From the NCBI GenBank assembly GCA_009775605.1, contig VSPV01000093.1, forward strand, positions 1 to 10,026: a DNA stretch of 10,026 nt, in the 5' to 3' direction. Origin of the DNA: Paramuribaculum sp. (lineage in GTDB: Bacteria; Bacteroidota; Bacteroidia; Bacteroidales; Muribaculaceae). The notes under the pieces are model-generated. The model was not told the origin of the DNA. It searched no databases and was given only the letters and a program-made list of their open reading frames with translations. Every line of letters begins with the position of its first letter. Positions within the stretch are counted from its first letter, which is position 1. Of this stretch, positions 7,796-10,026 are shown piece by piece. The position numbers and the translations under genes are program-made.

Positions 7796-8335
7796 ATGAC
7801 CCTTTTATCCGTTTCAGCAAGAAGGCTTATCACAGCCGCACTTCTTTCCATATCGTTTCTACCCGCCTCCGTTATGGCCTCTGAGCACGAGAAAACGGCA
7901 GGTCTGCTCGGTGGATACACCACCCGCAACTCCACCGCAGTTGCAGGCATTTATTTCTCCTACCGTTTTGCTCCCTACTATAGGGTTCAGCCCTCCATAG
8001 AATATTACTTCCGCAAAGACGGAGTCGACGGTTTCTCCTTCAACATCGACAACCAGTTCCCGATAGCCATAGGAGCCCAGAAACGTTGCAATTTCTATCC
8101 CCTGGCAGGGTTCTCCTATTCCACTTATTCCCGTTTCCTTTCTCTTGCCGAGAACAAAAGCACTAATACCGGTGAAGACACCTCACGCCGCACAAACCGC
8201 CTTGGCCTGAATGCCGGCGCAGGCATGGAATGGTTCATAACGCCCAACATGCGTCTGGCTGTCGAAGCCAAATGCAAGCTTATGAAGAACTACACCGGCG
8301 GCGTCTTCTCCGCCGCCATCGGCTACATCTTCTAA
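7796..8335 (+). CDS. Small outer-membrane beta-barrel protein
   Basis: This 179-residue protein has a signal peptide (RR at 9-10, hydrophobic ITAALLSISFLPA, probable cleavage after VMA at about residue 28). About 150 residues follow, made of alternating amphipathic strands rich in Tyr, Phe and Gly: AGLLGGYTTR, AVAGIYFSYRF, YRVQPSIEYYF, FYPLAGFSYSTY, RLGLNAGAGMEWF, NMRLAVEAKCKL, FSAAIGYIF. The chain ends in phenylalanine within a final strand, as expected for the BamA recognition signal. The size suits an eight-stranded barrel of the OmpX/OmpW-like porin-family type. No OmpA peptidoglycan-binding domain is present. The best guess is an OMP_b-brl family protein with unknown substrate or partner. 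It appears to be a single-gene unit, divergent from nadE and convergent with the acyl-CoA synthetase. The ATG at 7796 is the only start that keeps the whole signal peptide. Confidence 0.8.
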   Translation: MTLLSVSARRLITAALLSISFLPASVMASEHEKTAGLLGGYTTRNSTAVAGIYFSYRFAPYYRVQPSIEYYFRKDGVDGFSFNIDNQFPIAIGAQKRCNFYPLAGFSYSTYSRFLSLAENKSTNTGEDTSRRTNRLGLNAGAGMEWFITPNMRLAVEAKCKLMKNYTGGVFSAAIGYIF

Positions 8336-8352
8336 TTCAATCTAATATAATC

Positions 8353-8448
8353 CACCCGGACGGCGTGAGGGTGCTGTCAGAATGGTTCAGATGGTAGGAG
8401 CCTCACCCGCCAGCGACGACCCAGATGAGCCGTTATGACACACCCTCA
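8353..8448. repeat. Nested, mutually exclusive inverted repeats in a convergent spacer
   Basis: The 122-bp spacer between the two convergent genes contains TGAGGGTGCTGTCA (8366-8379). It pairs over 13 bp, with one bulged C, with TGACACACCCTCA (8436-8448). The same left arm can instead pair as GGCG-TGAGG (8362-8370) with CCTCA-CC-CGCC (8401-8411). CACCC at 8353-8357 could also pair with GGGTG (8369-8373). No T tract follows any of the stems on either strand, so a classical intrinsic terminator is not clear. It could act as a structured 3' end for one or both genes. Confidence 0.45.
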
Positions 8449-8457
8449 ATATATTCT

Positions 8458-9966
8458 TTAGTCGGCGTGCTGATACAGATATCGCTTAATCGACCTCTTA
8501 GGTGTCTTCTCAAACTCCTCGTTCATCATCTTTATGCGCGATACCTTGCTGTAAGCCGGCACGGCCTGATTCAGGGCCTCAAGGTTCTCATCCATCTTCT
8601 GGGCAAGAGCCATCTCGTCAAGATTCTCACGGGCTGCATTGTCGTAGTCAGGATAGACAAGAGCCACAAGCTTTCCTCCGTCAGAAATCACAATAGACTC
8701 TCCCACATAAGGCAGGTTGTTCAGAATCTCCTCTATTTCTTCAGGATATATGTTCTGACCCGAAGGCCCGAGAATCATGTTCTTATTGCGGCCACGGAGG
8801 AATATGAATCCGTCGTCATCCACTGTGCCGATATCTCCGGTATTGAGCCAGCCGTCAATATCCAGCACCTCCTCCGTAGCAGCCGGATTGCGGTAATATC
8901 CCTTCATCACATTCTGACCGCGGACATATATAACACCGGCCACTCTCGAAGCCTCAGGCGAAGCTACCTTTACCTCCATGCGGTCCACGATTCTGCCGCA
9001 CGAACCCGGTTTGTATTCCGATGCCGACGCATAAGAAATAAGCGGAGCGCATTCCGTCATGCCATAACCAACGGTAAACGGGAAGTCAATCCTGTGCAGG
9101 AATGCCTCTACGTCCTTGTTGAGAGCGGCACCTCCTATAATCAGTTCTTTCAGATTGCCTCCGAAAGTCTCGTAAAGCTTGTCTTTGATTTTACCAAGGA
9201 GACGGTCGTCGACAAACGGTACCTTCAGAAGAATCTTCATCAAAGGTTTCTCAAGAAGCGGGAACACGTTTCCTTTTATCATCTTCTCTATTATCAGAGG
9301 AACTGCCACAATCATTTTTGGCTTTACCTGTTCGAATGCCGTCTTGATTACGCGGGGCGACGGAGTGCGCGTGAGGAAATTGATATGGCATCCTCTTATA
9401 AACGGAAATATCACGTCAACCATCAGTCCGTACATGTGGGCCATCGGGAGCATGCTCACAATACTGTCACCGGCCTCAAGAAAATTGATATGCTCGCTAC
9501 AGAATATATAATTTGAGCACAGATTACGATATGTCAGCATTACGCCTTTCGACAGACCCGTACTGCCGGAAGTATAATTTATCAGCGCCAGATCGTCCAG
9601 GCCGGGAACGAAAATCTCCAGATTTGAGGGCACGTAACGCTCCGGGAATTTACAGCCGAAGAATTCGTTCAGTTTAAGGCGTGCTTCGTCAAGAGCTTTA
9701 CTCCTCGACATAAGCAGACTGAAATCCGACATTCTCAGAGCCCCCGAAAGGCCAGTCATGCTGTCAGGGTCAAGGTTCTCCCACACGGCTGTCTCCACAA
9801 ACAGCAGTTTCGCCTCGCTATGGTTGATGATATGGTGTACATTGTCGGGCTTGAATTCATGAAGCACAGGCACCGCTACGGCACCGTAAGTCAGGATTCC
9901 GAAGAATGCCACGGCCCACTGGGCGGAATTGCGGCCGCAGAGCGCCACTTTATCCCCCGGTTCCAC
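8458..9966 (-). CDS. AMP-binding long-chain acyl-CoA synthetase-type enzyme, N-terminus cut off by an upstream stop
   Basis: This is an ANL-superfamily adenylating enzyme, likely a long-chain fatty acid-CoA ligase (FadD-like), which activates fatty acids with ATP and then CoA. Numbered from GTG 9966 (502 residues), it has the P-loop YTSGSTGLSKG at 131-141, GYGMTE at 300-305, WLNTGD with the ATP-ribose aspartate at D378, the hinge motif RGRNKN at 391-396, and a C-terminal lysine in SIKRYLY (K494). The active-site motifs are therefore complete. GTG 9966 is only the first possible start after an in-frame TAA at 9994-9996. It lies inside conserved sequence (GVEPGDKVALCGRN), so the natural protein should begin roughly 40-60 residues earlier, beyond the window. 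Substrate chain length is not readable by eye. Whether the truncated form is made or works is unknown. The gene may be a pseudogene. Confidence 0.85.
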   Translation of the reverse strand: MEPGDKVALCGRNSAQWAVAFFGILTYGAVAVPVLHEFKPDNVHHIINHSEAKLLFVETAVWENLDPDSMTGLSGALRMSDFSLLMSRSKALDEARLKLNEFFGCKFPERYVPSNLEIFVPGLDDLALINYTSGSTGLSKGVMLTYRNLCSNYIFCSEHINFLEAGDSIVSMLPMAHMYGLMVDVIFPFIRGCHINFLTRTPSPRVIKTAFEQVKPKMIVAVPLIIEKMIKGNVFPLLEKPLMKILLKVPFVDDRLLGKIKDKLYETFGGNLKELIIGGAALNKDVEAFLHRIDFPFTVGYGMTECAPLISYASASEYKPGSCGRIVDRMEVKVASPEASRVAGVIYVRGQNVMKGYYRNPAATEEVLDIDGWLNTGDIGTVDDDGFIFLRGRNKNMILGPSGQNIYPEEIEEILNNLPYVGESIVISDGGKLVALVYPDYDNAARENLDEMALAQKMDENLEALNQAVPAYSKVSRIKMMNEEFEKTPKRSIKRYLYQHAD

Positions 9967-9993
9967 ACCGCTGTGTTTGAAAAGTATATGAAG

Positions 9994-10026
9994 TTATTCT
10001 ATAGTTCCTGCTAAGTCCTTATAGCA
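9994..10026 (-). pseudogene. Upstream fragment of the acyl-CoA synthetase, ending in a premature TAA
   Basis: Read from the right edge on the minus strand, the ten codons at 10026-9997 give CYKDLAGTIE, then TAA (9994-9996), then LHILFKHSGVEPGDK in the same frame. Y-K-D-L-A followed by a helix leading into L-H-x-x-F is the usual N-terminal pattern of this enzyme family. The stop therefore replaces one residue of a continuous helix, and no frameshift is needed. One base change would restore Lys (AAA), Glu (GAA) or Gln (CAA). The rest of the N-terminus lies outside the window. Confidence 0.75.

Noticed and set aside
7796..7885. Twin-arginine (Tat) signal on the beta-barrel protein
   Set aside because: ARRLIT lacks the S/T-R-R-x-F-L-K pattern. 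An outer-membrane barrel is expected to use Sec, and the peptide fits an ordinary Sec signal.
8425..9516. Long plus-strand open frame (363 codons) opposite the acyl-CoA synthetase
   Set aside because: The opposite strand has all the AMP-binding motifs. The plus-strand translation is rich in His, Arg and Leu, lacks domain features and runs through the spacer, so it is a shadow.
1..10026. CRISPR arrays, transposases, phage genes, tRNA or rRNA genes, toxin-antitoxin or defence systems
   Set aside because: No regularly spaced repeats, no such protein motifs and no tRNA-like arms were seen. Nearly all sequence is accounted for by seven housekeeping or envelope genes and short spacers.

Overview
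This window looks like ordinary chromosome from a member of the Bacteroidota, most likely order Bacteroidales. A moderately GC-rich relative such as Muribaculaceae would fit, but that is inference. Three things point this way: protein sequences that read like Bacteroidales housekeeping orthologues; start codons preceded by AT-rich leaders without a Shine-Dalgarno sequence; and TAnnTTTG -7 promoter elements in front of valS, nadE and a beta-barrel gene. A periplasmic PepSY-like (DUF2874-type) protein is also typical of the phylum.

Layout. Positions 2-1246 hold the 3' two-thirds of thiC, followed almost without a gap by thiH (1254-2363). Together they are the end of a thiamin-synthesis operon making the pyrimidine (ThiC) and the dehydroglycine precursor of the thiazole (ThiH). 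A 126-bp spacer carries a terminator-like inverted repeat interleaved with the promoter of valS (2490-5111, valyl-tRNA synthetase), which ends in a strong hairpin terminator (5130-5170). Two minus-strand genes converge on that terminator: nadE (7654-5756, glutamine-dependent NAD+ synthetase) and, 57 bp downstream of it, a small exported PepSY-like protein (5698-5192). A 141-bp divergent promoter region separates nadE from a plus-strand outer-membrane beta-barrel protein (7796-8335). After a 122-bp convergent spacer rich in alternative inverted repeats, the minus strand holds an AMP-binding, long-chain acyl-CoA synthetase-type gene (from the window end down to 8458).

The most notable observation is at the right edge. 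The acyl-CoA synthetase frame is interrupted by a single in-frame TAA (9994-9996), with recognisable family sequence on both sides. It is either a point nonsense mutation (a young pseudogene or truncated allele) or a base-call error. The genes are mostly independent housekeeping units (cofactor synthesis, translation, envelope, lipid activation). I see no mobile element, CRISPR array, phage gene, defence system or RNA gene, and no evidence of a new multi-gene system. The remaining points of interest are small regulatory or structural elements in the spacers.
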